DNA from: Hydrogenophaga palleronii_A
GTDB lineage: Bacteria; Pseudomonadota; Gammaproteobacteria; Burkholderiales; Burkholderiaceae_C
Reading direction: 5' to 3'
NCBI RefSeq assembly: GCF_031457455.1
Contig: NZ_JAVDWU010000005.1
Span: forward strand, 248,001-312,000
Length of the DNA stretch: 64,000 nt
The stretch's first letter is position 1. Every line of letters starts with the position of its first letter. This document shows positions 8,653 through 17,435 of this stretch, piece after piece. The notes below the pieces were generated by a model that saw nothing but the letters and a program-made list of their open reading frames with translations, was not told the origin of the DNA and did not search any database. A program made the translations under genes and the position numbers.

Positions 8653-9681
8653 TTAACCCTTGTAGAGCATGCTGTCGACCATCAGCCGTTTGCTGAAGAT
8701 GGCTTTGTCCGAGAACAGGTCGAAGAACTTCTGGAAGTGCGCCACGTCGGCCGGGGTGAATTCGTTGTACATGGTGTACGCGGCCAGTGGCACTTCGCTG
8801 GTGAGTGCACCTTCGATGGCGGTGTAGCCCTTGAGGTACTGGCGCGCCTCTGTGGCCTTGCTGCGCACATAGGCCACGCCTTTGCCGTAAGCGGCGACGA
8901 ATTTTTTCGCTTCTTCCGGATGCTTCTTGATGAAGTCCGAAGACAGTGAGGCCGAGCCACCGAACCAGGGGGCCTTGGGGTCGCCCAGCACGTAGTGCGC
9001 GATCACGCCGGGTTCGAGCACGCGGCTGGTGCCGTTCATGCGGCCGATGGTGCCGGTGGGCTCCAGGGTGTAGGCGCCGTCGATCTGGCCGGCGGCCAGG
9101 GCGGCCACATGCTGGCCAATGGGCAGTTCCACCACGGTGGCACCGGTGGCGCCACCGCGCTCCAGCACGGTTTTGGCCAGGGTCACGTTCTGGATGCCGG
9201 GGCCCGAGGCGATGCGCTTGCCTTTCAGGTCGGCGATGGTCTTGGCCGGGCTGGCCACGGGCACGATGATTTCGTCGAGCACGTTGTCCACGTTGCTCGG
9301 GTTGGAGCAGAAGATCTTGAAGGTGCCGGGCTGGGCGATCTCGCCGATGGCGATGTTGGCCGAACCGGTGCCGTTGGAGGTGCCATCTGCGCGGCCGGAG
9401 AGCACCGCCTCCATCACCTGCTGCGCGCCGGCGAATTTCAGGGCTTCCACGTCCAGCCCGGCTTCCTTGAAGTAACCCAGTTCAATGGCCGAGTAGAAGG
9501 GCAGGCCGGCTGCGATGGGCCAGTAGCCGATGCGGATCTTGGGGCCGGTCTGGGCGTGCAGCAGGGCAGGCGCACCCAGCAGGCCCAGGGCCGCACCGGC
9601 GGCACCGATCTGCAGCACATTGCGCCGGCGCGGTGAGGCCAGCGAGGGCGTGACGGCGGTGGCGTGGAGGGATGGCTTCAT
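8653..9681 (-). CDS. ABC transporter substrate-binding protein (NMT1/TauA-like)
   Basis: 342-residue periplasmic binding protein. A twin-arginine signal (SPRRRNVLQIGAAGAALG) with cleavage near LLHAQ-TG suggests folded export by Tat. The mature core KIRIGYWPIAAGLPFYSAIELGYFKEAGLDVE and the GTGSANIAIGEIAQPG loop match the nitrate/sulfonate/NMT1 family. Located between atzF and the permease, so probably supplies the substrate of the atz enzymes. The ligand is unknown. Confidence 0.87.
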   Translation of the reverse strand: MKPSLHATAVTPSLASPRRRNVLQIGAAGAALGLLGAPALLHAQTGPKIRIGYWPIAAGLPFYSAIELGYFKEAGLDVEALKFAGAQQVMEAVLSGRADGTSNGTGSANIAIGEIAQPGTFKIFCSNPSNVDNVLDEIIVPVASPAKTIADLKGKRIASGPGIQNVTLAKTVLERGGATGATVVELPIGQHVAALAAGQIDGAYTLEPTGTIGRMNGTSRVLEPGVIAHYVLGDPKAPWFGGSASLSSDFIKKHPEEAKKFVAAYGKGVAYVRSKATEARQYLKGYTAIEGALTSEVPLAAYTMYNEFTPADVAHFQKFFDLFSDKAIFSKRLMVDSMLYKG

Positions 9682-9751
9682 GAGGGGCTCCTGCAAGGTT
9701 GAGAGAAAAAAGGAAGAAAAGAAGGAAGAACGGAGTGGGAATGGCCCGGGA

Positions 9752-11515
9752 TCAGGGAAACGCCAGTTGCTGTGGTGTGATGGAGGCGATGTAGGCCCGC
9801 CAGCCGCCCAGCGGCGTGATGTCGGTCGCGCCCTGCAGCGCCAGGGGCTCACACAGGAAGCCCTGCACACTGCCGCCGTCGGCCAATTGCAGCGTGCCGA
9901 TGGACAGCGGTGAGGGCACCAGTGCGACGAAGCTGCCGTAGTGCGCCAGCGGCATGTCCCACACCTCGATCTCGATCGCTTCGCCTTCGTCGGGCGCCAC
10001 GCGCAGCAGGCCGGGCTTGGGCGGCGTGGTGTTGGGCAGTGCGTACAGCCGGTACAGCGCGGCGGTGTGGGTGCGGGCCACCAGGGTGGCGCCGCGTTCG
10101 GTGAGCTGGCTGTTGAGCGGCATGCCGGAGAGGTGGGCGCCCACCACCGCCACGCGCACGCTGGGCGAGGGAGCGGTCTTCAACCCGGGAATGGTCTGCA
10201 TCGGTGGCAACGGCACGCCGGTGGCCCCTTGCGGCAGGCCGGTGGCGTGGTGGAAGCGCTGGCCCAGTTCGGCCAGTTGCCAGTCGCTGCCGCAGCGGCC
10301 GATCAGCGTGATGCCGAATGGCAGGCCATCGGCACGCAGGCTGCCGGGCACCGACAGGGCGGCGTAGTCGAGCAGGTTGACGAAGTTGGTGTAGGCGCCC
10401 AGGTTGCGGTTGAGCGCCACGGGGTCGGCCTGCATGGCCTCGATGGTGTAGTGCGTGGGGGCGGTGGGCACCACCAGCAGGTCGATGCCTTCCCACATGG
10501 TGTTGGCCCGCTGTGCCAGTGCAGCCAGCTGCGTCTGGGCCACAAACAGGTCGGCGGCGCTGTGCTGCTTGCCCGATGCCAGGATGCTCCGCACGGGTTC
10601 AATGAGGGCGTCTTCGTGCGTGTCGACGAAGTCGCGCACGGCGGCGTAGCGTTCCGCCACCAGCGCGCTGCCGTAGAGCATGTCGGCGCATTCGGCCAAA
10701 GGGGCGTAGTCGATGGTCACGGCCTCGCCGCCCATGGCCGCCAGTTGCACCACCGCCTGGTCGAAGGCGGCTTTTGCGGCATCGTCGCCAAAGAAGCCGA
10801 GGGTGTCGGGCACGCCGAAGCGGAACCGCTGTCCCAGAGGCTCTGTGATCATGGGCAGGCTGCGCGAGTATGGGTCGGCCGGGTCGTGCGCCATGGTCAC
10901 CGCCAGCACCTGGGCCGCGCGCGCCACCGTGGTGGCAAAAATGGACACACAGTCCACCGACTGCGCGGCCGGTACCACGCCGCGCGCGCTGATGAGGCCG
11001 CGCGAGGGCTTCAGCCCCACGATGTTGTTCAGCCCGGCCGGCACACGGCCAGAACCGGCGGTGTCGGTGCCCAGGGCGAAGTCGACCTGGCCGGTGGCCA
11101 CCGCATAGGCAGAGCCCGAGCTGGAGCCGCCCGATACGTACAGGGGGTTGATGGCATTGGGCACCGCACCATATGGCGAGCGCGTGCCGTTCAGACCACA
11201 GGCGAACTGGTCGAGGTTGGTCTTGCCGACCAGCGATGCACCAGCATCGAGCAAAAGATGCACCGTTTTGGCGTGTGCGCCGGCGGTGTAGGCGAACGCC
11301 GGGCAGGCGGCGGTGGTGGGCCAGCCGGCGACGTCGATGTTGTCCTTGACGGCGAAGCGCAGGCCCGCGAGGGGGCCGGTTGCCGCGCCTGCCAGAGGTT
11401 CGTCAGGGCGATGGATCCAGGCCTGGGGCGCCAGCGCAGGGGCTGCGGCCCCGGCGGGCACAGGCAGGGTCGCGCCAGAAAGTGTCGCTTCGGTAGGGAT
11501 TGTTTCTTGCACCAT
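9752..11515 (-). CDS. atzF: Allophanate hydrolase
   Basis: 587-residue two-domain enzyme. The N-terminal amidase domain has Lys57 (FAVKDNIDVAGWPTTAACP), Ser131 (SGGSSSGSAYAVA) and Ser155 (GTDTAGSGRVPAG). The C-terminal domain from about residue 470 (GMPLNSQLTERGATLV through WRAYIASITPQQL) is the AtzF/DUR1 decarboxylating domain. It converts allophanate to ammonia and CO2, the last step of biuret and cyanuric-acid use. AtzF enzymes are near 600 residues, so it is complete. Start taken as MVQETIP; MECLNMVQ (11530) is possible. First gene of the minus-strand cluster. Confidence 0.9.
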   Translation of the reverse strand: MVQETIPTEATLSGATLPVPAGAAAPALAPQAWIHRPDEPLAGAATGPLAGLRFAVKDNIDVAGWPTTAACPAFAYTAGAHAKTVHLLLDAGASLVGKTNLDQFACGLNGTRSPYGAVPNAINPLYVSGGSSSGSAYAVATGQVDFALGTDTAGSGRVPAGLNNIVGLKPSRGLISARGVVPAAQSVDCVSIFATTVARAAQVLAVTMAHDPADPYSRSLPMITEPLGQRFRFGVPDTLGFFGDDAAKAAFDQAVVQLAAMGGEAVTIDYAPLAECADMLYGSALVAERYAAVRDFVDTHEDALIEPVRSILASGKQHSAADLFVAQTQLAALAQRANTMWEGIDLLVVPTAPTHYTIEAMQADPVALNRNLGAYTNFVNLLDYAALSVPGSLRADGLPFGITLIGRCGSDWQLAELGQRFHHATGLPQGATGVPLPPMQTIPGLKTAPSPSVRVAVVGAHLSGMPLNSQLTERGATLVARTHTAALYRLYALPNTTPPKPGLLRVAPDEGEAIEIEVWDMPLAHYGSFVALVPSPLSIGTLQLADGGSVQGFLCEPLALQGATDITPLGGWRAYIASITPQQLAFP

Positions 11516-11530
11516 GTTCAAGCATTCCAT

Positions 11531-11542
11531 CTTGGATACAAG
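11531..11542. promoter_or_regulatory. Possible GntR-type half-palindromic operator
   Basis: CTTGGATACAAG differs by one base from the perfect palindrome CTTGTATACAAG typical of GntR-family sites. It sits at the atzF 5' end, 16 bp upstream of the preferred start, in the 197-bp gap shared with the divergent chemoreceptor gene. No GntR gene is in the window, so the assignment is only suggestive. Confidence 0.3.
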
Positions 11543-11712
11543 AACACATGCAAGTTGAGTGCCAGCATGCGACCTCCCTTTGATGCGGTGTTGGCCGCCA
11601 CTGGTCGGATGGGCTCCGCCCGAGATTTGGGTAATGTTCCCCTTTTCCGTCAAGTTGTTGCGCAGGCTGCCGATCCGCAGTTGTCCGAAAAAACTTTTCA
11701 GGTGAGGTGTCC

Positions 11713-13266
11713 ATGTTTCAGCTTTCGCGGCGGCCCATTCGCACGCAGTTGTCGGCCTTGCTGGCGGTTGCCGTTCTGTTCCTGGCCTGCGTGGCAGGTG
11801 TCGGTGCCTGGGGCCTGATGCACAGTGCCGAGATGGCCCGGCAGAGCCACGACATCAATGTGCCGCGCCAGCGGGTCGCCAACGAGCTGATCCAGGCCGT
11901 CAACGCCCGTGCGGTGGCCGCGCGCAACCTGACGCTGGCCACGAGCCCCGAGGTGAGTGGCCAGGAGCTGTCCCGGGTCAAACAGGCCCACGAGGCCACG
12001 CAGACCGCGCTGGCGCAACTCCAGCAGCTCGTCGTGAACGGCGGGCCGGATGAAAAGCGGCTGGTGGATGCGGTGGTGGCGGCCGAAGCCGACTACGGCC
12101 CGGTGGCCCTGAACATCACGCAGATCGCGGCCGGTGGCGACATGAACCAGGCCGCTGCCCTGATCATCGAGAAGTGCCGGCCTTTGCTGGAGCGCCTGGA
12201 GGGCGCCGTGGCCGCCTTGCTGTTGTTCGAGGCCGAGCACGCGGAGCAGGACCACCAAGTCCTGCTGGCCGGTACGCAACAGGCCATGGGATGGGTGGCG
12301 GCCCTGGGGCTGGCGGCCATTCTGTCGCTGGCCTGGTTGGGCTATGCCATCACCCGGGGCTTGGTCGGCAGCAGCCAGGAGGCGCTGCGGGCCGTGGAAC
12401 AGATGGCTGCGGGCAATATGTCGCTGCGCCTGCAGGCCCAGGGAGAGAGCGAACCGCAGCGAGTGTTGCGCTCGCTTGACACCATGGCCGCTCGCCTGCG
12501 CGAGGTGCTTGGCACCGTGCGACAGGCGTCCGACCAGATCGCCACCGCCAGCAACGAGGTGGCCAAAGGCTCGCAGGACCTGTCCAACCGCACCGAACAG
12601 GCGGCCAGCAGTCTGGAAGAGACCGCGGCCAGCATGGAAGAGATGACGACCGCGGTACAGCAGTCGAGTTCCTCAGCGACCCAGGCCAACCGGCTGGCCG
12701 GTGAGTCGGCCGACGTGGCCCGCCGCGGTGGCGAGGTGGTGGGCCAGGTGGTACAGACCATGGGTGACATCAGCCAGTCTTCCGGTCGCATCGGCGAGAT
12801 CATTGGCGTGATTGACGGCATCGCCTTCCAGACCAACATCCTGGCGCTCAACGCCGCGGTGGAGGCGGCGCGTGCCGGCGAACAGGGTCGGGGCTTCGCC
12901 GTGGTGGCCGGCGAGGTGCGCGGGCTCGCCCAGCGCAGCGCACAGGCCGCCAAGGAAATCAAGCAACTGATCCAGGCCTCGAACGCCCAGGTGGAGGACG
13001 GCAGGCGCCTGGTTCAGGAGGCCGGTGGCACCATTGCCGAGGTGGTGGACAACGCCCGAAGGGTGAGCAGCATCGTGGGCGAGATCATGGCGGTCAGCGC
13101 CGAACAGGCCGGCGGCGTGGGCCAGATCAACGTGGCCGTGACCCAGCTGGACCAGATGACGCAGCAGAACGCCGCGCTGGTGGAGCAGACGTCGGCCGCA
13201 GCCGACAGCCTCAGGGAACAGGCGCGCCAGCTGGCCGCGGCGGTGGCGGTGTTCCGGTTCGAGTGA
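11713..13266 (+). CDS. Methyl-accepting chemotaxis protein
   Basis: 517-residue transmembrane chemoreceptor. TM1 is near residues 14-34, followed by a four-helix-bundle-like periplasmic domain of about 150 residues, TM2 (AMGWVAALGLAAILSLAWLG), HAMP, and the signalling tip IIGVIDGIAFQTNILALNAA. No C-terminal CheR/CheB pentapeptide is present. ATG at 11713 preferred over GTG at 11707 because AGGTGAGG lies about 6 bp upstream. Divergent from atzF, so it may steer cells toward the substrate of the nitrogen cluster; that link is inference. Confidence 0.9.
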   Translation: MFQLSRRPIRTQLSALLAVAVLFLACVAGVGAWGLMHSAEMARQSHDINVPRQRVANELIQAVNARAVAARNLTLATSPEVSGQELSRVKQAHEATQTALAQLQQLVVNGGPDEKRLVDAVVAAEADYGPVALNITQIAAGGDMNQAAALIIEKCRPLLERLEGAVAALLLFEAEHAEQDHQVLLAGTQQAMGWVAALGLAAILSLAWLGYAITRGLVGSSQEALRAVEQMAAGNMSLRLQAQGESEPQRVLRSLDTMAARLREVLGTVRQASDQIATASNEVAKGSQDLSNRTEQAASSLEETAASMEEMTTAVQQSSSSATQANRLAGESADVARRGGEVVGQVVQTMGDISQSSGRIGEIIGVIDGIAFQTNILALNAAVEAARAGEQGRGFAVVAGEVRGLAQRSAQAAKEIKQLIQASNAQVEDGRRLVQEAGGTIAEVVDNARRVSSIVGEIMAVSAEQAGGVGQINVAVTQLDQMTQQNAALVEQTSAAADSLREQARQLAAAVAVFRFE

Positions 13267-13404
13267 ATTCCAGCGTGCTGCCATGCACGTTGCGTGCAGT
13301 TGACGGCCGCCTGCGCTCACACCGACGGGTGCGTTGCACAGGCACGCAATCGCACCCGCTGCGCTCGAGGATTGCGCTACGCCCGGGGCATGAATCCATC
13401 GGCT

Positions 13405-14652
13405 TCAATTCATCGGGTCAGGGCGGTCCAGCGCGAACGTCAACCCAGCGCGGGTCTGAAGTCGTTCGATCAGCGTCATGCCCATGGCGGCACCGGGTGT
13501 CCAGACACCGCCCGGCGTCTGGTCGAGGTCGACCTGCTGGGCCAGGCACAAGGCGGTCTCGCTGATGAGTTTGCAGGTGGAACCGTAGCCGGGATCGCGG
13601 TCACCCGTCACGGTGGCGCTCAGCACCTTGTCGTCGTCGGTGCGGCCCACAAACTGCAGCTCGTAGTGCCCGTGTTCTCGTTGCTCCAGCGAAGGGCCTT
13701 CGCCCGGCTTGGGCAGGGCAAAGCGCCGGATCAGGGCGCGGGTGGGGGCGAAGCCGAGCATGGCGTTCTGCAGCCGGTGCTGACGGGCCAGCTTCCTGGC
13801 GCGGTGTTCGCCTTCACTGCCCTTGCCAGTGAGCGTGCGTTCGCTGTAGAGAAAACCGGTGCCCCAGGGGTGTCCAAGCAAAGCGTGGGTGCGGTGCACG
13901 TTCTTGGTGTTGATGGGCGCCATCACAAAGGGCGCGGTCCACGATTCGGCCAGGCTGTCCCAGGCGGCCCTCTCGTCGTCCGGCTGTGGCGGGCCGCGGA
14001 AGCCGGGCGTGAGGGCAAACGGATCCATCAGCGCGTGCGCCAGCTGCGGGTCCGTGCGCACCTGTTCCAGCGTGGCCAGCAGGCTTGCCGCCGTGCCGCC
14101 GGAGAACCCGCCTTTCATCACTTTCACGCGGCCGTGTACCCGGGTCAGGGGTTTGCCGAACTTCTGCAGAGCGTGGTGCTGGAGGTAGAGCACGCCCAGG
14201 TCGAAGGGGATGGAGTCGAAGCCGCAGGAGAAGACGATGCGCGCACCGCTGTTCTGCGCCGGGCCCTGCAGCAGCGGAATCATCTTCGCCATCCAGCCGG
14301 GCTCGCCGCAGAGATCCACGTAGTCGGTCCCCCCCAGCGCGCAGGCGTTGACCAGGGTCTGGCCGTGCAGCTGATACGGTCCCACAGTGGTGATCACCAC
14401 CCGGGTTTGTGTCACCAGTTCATCCAGCGCGTCGGCGTCGGTTGCATCCACCACGCGCAAGGGCAGCTCGGCCGCGATGCCGAGTTCGTCGCGCAGGGCG
14501 GCCAGCTTGCGTGCACTGCGCCCGGCGATGGCCCATTTCACCGGGCCGCTGACGCCGTAGCTGTTGTGCAGGTACTCGACCACCAGCCGGCCGGTGAACC
14601 CGGTGGCGCCAAAAACAATGAGATCAAAAGGACGCTGGCGATGTGTGTGCAT
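13405..14652 (-). CDS. Saccharopine dehydrogenase-like NAD(P)-binding oxidoreductase
   Basis: 415 residues. The N-terminal Rossmann motif FDLIVFGATGFTGRLVVEYL is followed by AGRSARKL and VVITTVGPYQLHG, the hallmark of the saccharopine-dehydrogenase/trans-acting enoyl-reductase family. The mid segment GTDYVDLCGEPGWM and SCGFDSIPFDLG fit the same family. Lysine biosynthesis is unlikely; relatives act on lipid or acyl substrates. Transcribed alone, convergent with the chemoreceptor gene. The 138-bp gap before it holds short imperfect hairpins but no recognised gene. Confidence 0.8.
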   Translation of the reverse strand: MHTHRQRPFDLIVFGATGFTGRLVVEYLHNSYGVSGPVKWAIAGRSARKLAALRDELGIAAELPLRVVDATDADALDELVTQTRVVITTVGPYQLHGQTLVNACALGGTDYVDLCGEPGWMAKMIPLLQGPAQNSGARIVFSCGFDSIPFDLGVLYLQHHALQKFGKPLTRVHGRVKVMKGGFSGGTAASLLATLEQVRTDPQLAHALMDPFALTPGFRGPPQPDDERAAWDSLAESWTAPFVMAPINTKNVHRTHALLGHPWGTGFLYSERTLTGKGSEGEHRARKLARQHRLQNAMLGFAPTRALIRRFALPKPGEGPSLEQREHGHYELQFVGRTDDDKVLSATVTGDRDPGYGSTCKLISETALCLAQQVDLDQTPGGVWTPGAAMGMTLIERLQTRAGLTFALDRPDPMN

Positions 14653-14771
14653 GGCTCATGTTCTCAGAAATTCTCTGTCCATTCTGTCCGCCGCAGCGCA
14701 GGAGGGGGGCGCGTCGGCCCATCGCGCAACCCTCTTGCGCCGTCGATCAGCCGTGGTAATGTCGCCCGATC

Positions 14772-15731
14772 ATGCGCCGCGATGCCTTTCTGAAAACGCT
14801 GCTCCTGGGCGGCCTGCTGCACGCTTTGCCCGTGCGCGCCGCCGAGCTGCCGGTTCTCAAGCTCCTCATTCCCGCCAATCCCGGCGGGGGCTGGGACCTC
14901 ACGGGCCGTGCGCTGGGCGAGGCGCTGGTCAGCTCGGGACAGGCCGCTTCGATGAGCTATGAGAACCGCGGCGGCGCGGCCGGTGCCATTGGCCTGGCCC
15001 AGTTTGCCAACGCCTACGGCGGCGACCCGCACGCACTGATGGTGATGGGGGCGGTCATGCTGGGCGGCATCATCACAGGCAAGCCGCCGGTGGGTTTGTC
15101 CAAGGTGCGGCCCATCGCCCGCCTGACCAACGAATACAACGTCTTCGTGTTGCCGACCCAGTCGCCCTTTGAGTCGATGCGGGAGGTGCTGGTGCAGTTT
15201 CGCAACGATCCGCGCAGCATCAAATGGGGTGGCGGCTCGCGCGGCTCCACCGAGCACGTGACGGTGCACATGCTGGCGCGCGCCATGGGCGTGGACGCCC
15301 GCCGCATCAACTATGTGCCGTTCCGGGGCGGGGGGGAGGCCGCAGCCGCCCTCATGGCGGGTTACCTCAGCGTCGGCGGCAGTGGTCTGAGCGAATTCCT
15401 GCCACACATCGCCAGCAACCGCATGCGTGCGGTGGCGCTCACCTCGCCCGAGCGTCTGCCCGGCCTGGACGTACCCACGCTGCGTGAAGTGGGTCAGGAC
15501 GTGGTGATCGGCAACTGGCGCGGCGTCTGCGCGCCGATCGGTCTCACGGTCGAGCAGCGTGTGGCACTGATCGACCGGGTGCGCCTCGCGCTGGCCTCTC
15601 CCAGCTGGAACGCCTCGCTGGCTCAGCACCGTTGGATCTCGGAGCCCTTGCTGGGCGAGCCGTTCGAGGCCTTTGTGGCCGCGGAATTCGAGAGCATGCG
15701 CGCCGTGCTGGTCAAGGCCGGATTAGGTTGA
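14772..15731 (+). CDS. TctC/Bug-family tripartite transporter binding protein (orphan)
   Basis: 319-residue periplasmic solute-binding protein. Signal peptide MRRDAFLKTLLLGGLLHALPVRA; the mature part opens LPVLKLLIPANPGGGWDLTGRAL, the TctC version of the Bug ligand-loop. It lies alone, with no TctAB partner directly beside it, but faces the tctE end of the nearby tct locus. It may use the TctAB membrane subunits at 19432-21427 or act as a sensor ligand-binder for TctE, as reported for some Bug proteins; both are inference. Confidence 0.85.
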   Translation: MRRDAFLKTLLLGGLLHALPVRAAELPVLKLLIPANPGGGWDLTGRALGEALVSSGQAASMSYENRGGAAGAIGLAQFANAYGGDPHALMVMGAVMLGGIITGKPPVGLSKVRPIARLTNEYNVFVLPTQSPFESMREVLVQFRNDPRSIKWGGGSRGSTEHVTVHMLARAMGVDARRINYVPFRGGGEAAAALMAGYLSVGGSGLSEFLPHIASNRMRAVALTSPERLPGLDVPTLREVGQDVVIGNWRGVCAPIGLTVEQRVALIDRVRLALASPSWNASLAQHRWISEPLLGEPFEAFVAAEFESMRAVLVKAGLG

Positions 15732-15736
15732 GGACC

Positions 15737-15935
15737 ACCCCCGCGCCGCGCTTCGCGCGTGCCTTGCAGGCTGCGGCCGCGGCCGCGCCAGAGTCGCAGC
15801 CACTTCGGGCTGTCCAAGCCTGCGCAGGCAGGCTTGGAGCCGCAGCCCTCAGACCCCTCAAGGGGGCACACCTTCGGACCGGCAGAGGCGGATCCTCGGC
15901 ATCTCTGGACTGAGACATTTCGCTCCGGAGGTGTT
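15737..15935. repeat. GC-rich intergenic repeat region
   Basis: The 255-bp gap between convergent genes holds nested palindromes (GCGGCCGCGGCCGC; AAGCCTGCGCAGGCAGGCTT) and ends reminiscent of other copies: it opens CACCCCCGCGCCGC, the complement of the tail of copy A. No ORF supported. It might act as a bidirectional transcription barrier. Confidence 0.55.
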
Positions 15936-15986
15936 TGAAAGCACCCCCGCCTCGCTGTGCGCCAGGCCCTCAAGACGCACGAACGG

Positions 15987-17435
15987 TCAGCCTCTGAGCG
16001 GCAACCACACCAGCACGTCCACGCCCCCGGGGTCGTCTGCCTGAGCCGCTCGGTTGCGCACGTCGATGCGGCCGTCGAGGGCGTCGACGATGCTGCGGCA
16101 GATGGCCAGACCGAGCCCGGCGCCCATCTGGCCGCCCATGGCAGCAAACGGCTGGAACAGGCGCTCGCGCTGGCTGTCTGAGATGGCCGGACCGTCGTTG
16201 CTCACGCGCAGCAAGCCCTGCGAAGAGGCGTCGACGTGCACCTTCACACTCAGGCGGCCGCCGCGCGGTGTGTGCTTGACGGCGTTGTGCAGCAGATTGC
16301 GTGTGAGTTCACTGAGCATCCATTCGTGGGCGCGTACCCAGGTGGGCTCGGTGTCGATGTCGAAGTCGATGCCCTTTTCGGCGATCAGCGGCGCCACATC
16401 GAGCGCCACTTCGCGCACCGCGGCATTCAGGCTGGTGGCGCTGGCCTGTGCCTGTTCGCGCAGCTGTTCCACCTTGGCCAGCGCCAGCATCTGGTTGGCC
16501 ATGCGGGTGGCGCGGTCCACGGTGTGTTCAATCTCGTTCAGTGCGACTTCGGGTGGTTGATCGCCCCGCAGCGCCGATTGCACCTGCACCTTGAGCACCG
16601 CCAGGGGTGTGCGCAGCTGGTGAGAGGTGTCGCGCACAAACCGGCGCTGGTGTTCCAGCAGGTGGGCCAGCCGCGCCATGACTTGATTGGTGGCGTTGAT
16701 CAGCGGCCACAGTTCGCGCGGGGCGCTTTCACTGTCGATGGGTGTGAGGTCGTTTTCCGGGCGCTGGCTCAAGTGGTCAGACAAGGTGCGCACCGGCAAG
16801 GTGGCGCGCTGGACAACCATGACCACCACGAAGGCGATCACCAGCACCAGCAAGCCCTGTCGCCACAAGGTGTTCACCAGCAACTGCCGGGCCAGGGTTT
16901 CGCGCAGCTCCAGCGTTTCGGCCACCTGGATCAGGGCAATGCCCTGGCCGCCAATGCTGGCCACCGGCTGCAGCAATGCGGCCACCCGCACCGGTTCTCC
17001 ACGGTACTGGTCGTCGTAGAAGTCCACCAGAGCGGCATACGGTGTGTGCAGCGGCACCTTGCCCTGCCACTCGGGCAGGTCTTCGTAGCCTGACACCATG
17101 ACGCCCCCCGGTGTCGATACCTTGTAGTACATGCGGCTCTGGTTGTCGGCCTCGAAGGCTTCCAGCGCCGCGTAGGGCACTCGGGCGATCAGGCGGACCC
17201 CGTCGTCCTCGCTCTTGACATCCAGCTGCTCGCTGATGGTTTTGGCCGAGGCCAGCAGCGTGCGGTCGTAGGCGGTGTTCGCAGCCTCCAGCGCTTCGCG
17301 ATAGTGGCTGACCGAGTTGATGCCCACCAGGCCCAGGACCGGCAGCAGAATGCCCATCAGCAGGTAGCGGCGCAGCGACGTCCTGCGCGCCGGCGATTCG
17401 CCGGAGAGGGCGGGTGCCTCTTCCGCCAGTCTCAT
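15987..17435 (-). CDS. tctE: Sensor histidine kinase, TctE-like
   Basis: 482-residue membrane kinase. TM1 is near residues 23-42, then a periplasmic sensor of about 145 residues, TM2 near 194-210, and HAMP. The dimerisation box is DTSHQLRTPLAVLK with phospho-acceptor His272, followed by an N-box (NLLHNAVKH) and G-box (GAGLGLAI). The SHQLRTPL variant and sensor size are typical of TctE. Its start overlaps the tctD stop by 4 bp. Expected to sense tricarboxylate availability and control tctCBA. Confidence 0.87.
   Translation of the reverse strand: MRLAEEAPALSGESPARRTSLRRYLLMGILLPVLGLVGINSVSHYREALEAANTAYDRTLLASAKTISEQLDVKSEDDGVRLIARVPYAALEAFEADNQSRMYYKVSTPGGVMVSGYEDLPEWQGKVPLHTPYAALVDFYDDQYRGEPVRVAALLQPVASIGGQGIALIQVAETLELRETLARQLLVNTLWRQGLLVLVIAFVVVMVVQRATLPVRTLSDHLSQRPENDLTPIDSESAPRELWPLINATNQVMARLAHLLEHQRRFVRDTSHQLRTPLAVLKVQVQSALRGDQPPEVALNEIEHTVDRATRMANQMLALAKVEQLREQAQASATSLNAAVREVALDVAPLIAEKGIDFDIDTEPTWVRAHEWMLSELTRNLLHNAVKHTPRGGRLSVKVHVDASSQGLLRVSNDGPAISDSQRERLFQPFAAMGGQMGAGLGLAICRSIVDALDGRIDVRNRAAQADDPGGVDVLVWLPLRG

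Noticed and set aside
9941..11818. Plus-strand open frame of 625 codons
   Set aside because: It lies opposite allophanate hydrolase, is His/Gly/Arg-rich with no domain, and arises from the high-GC third-position bias of the real gene.
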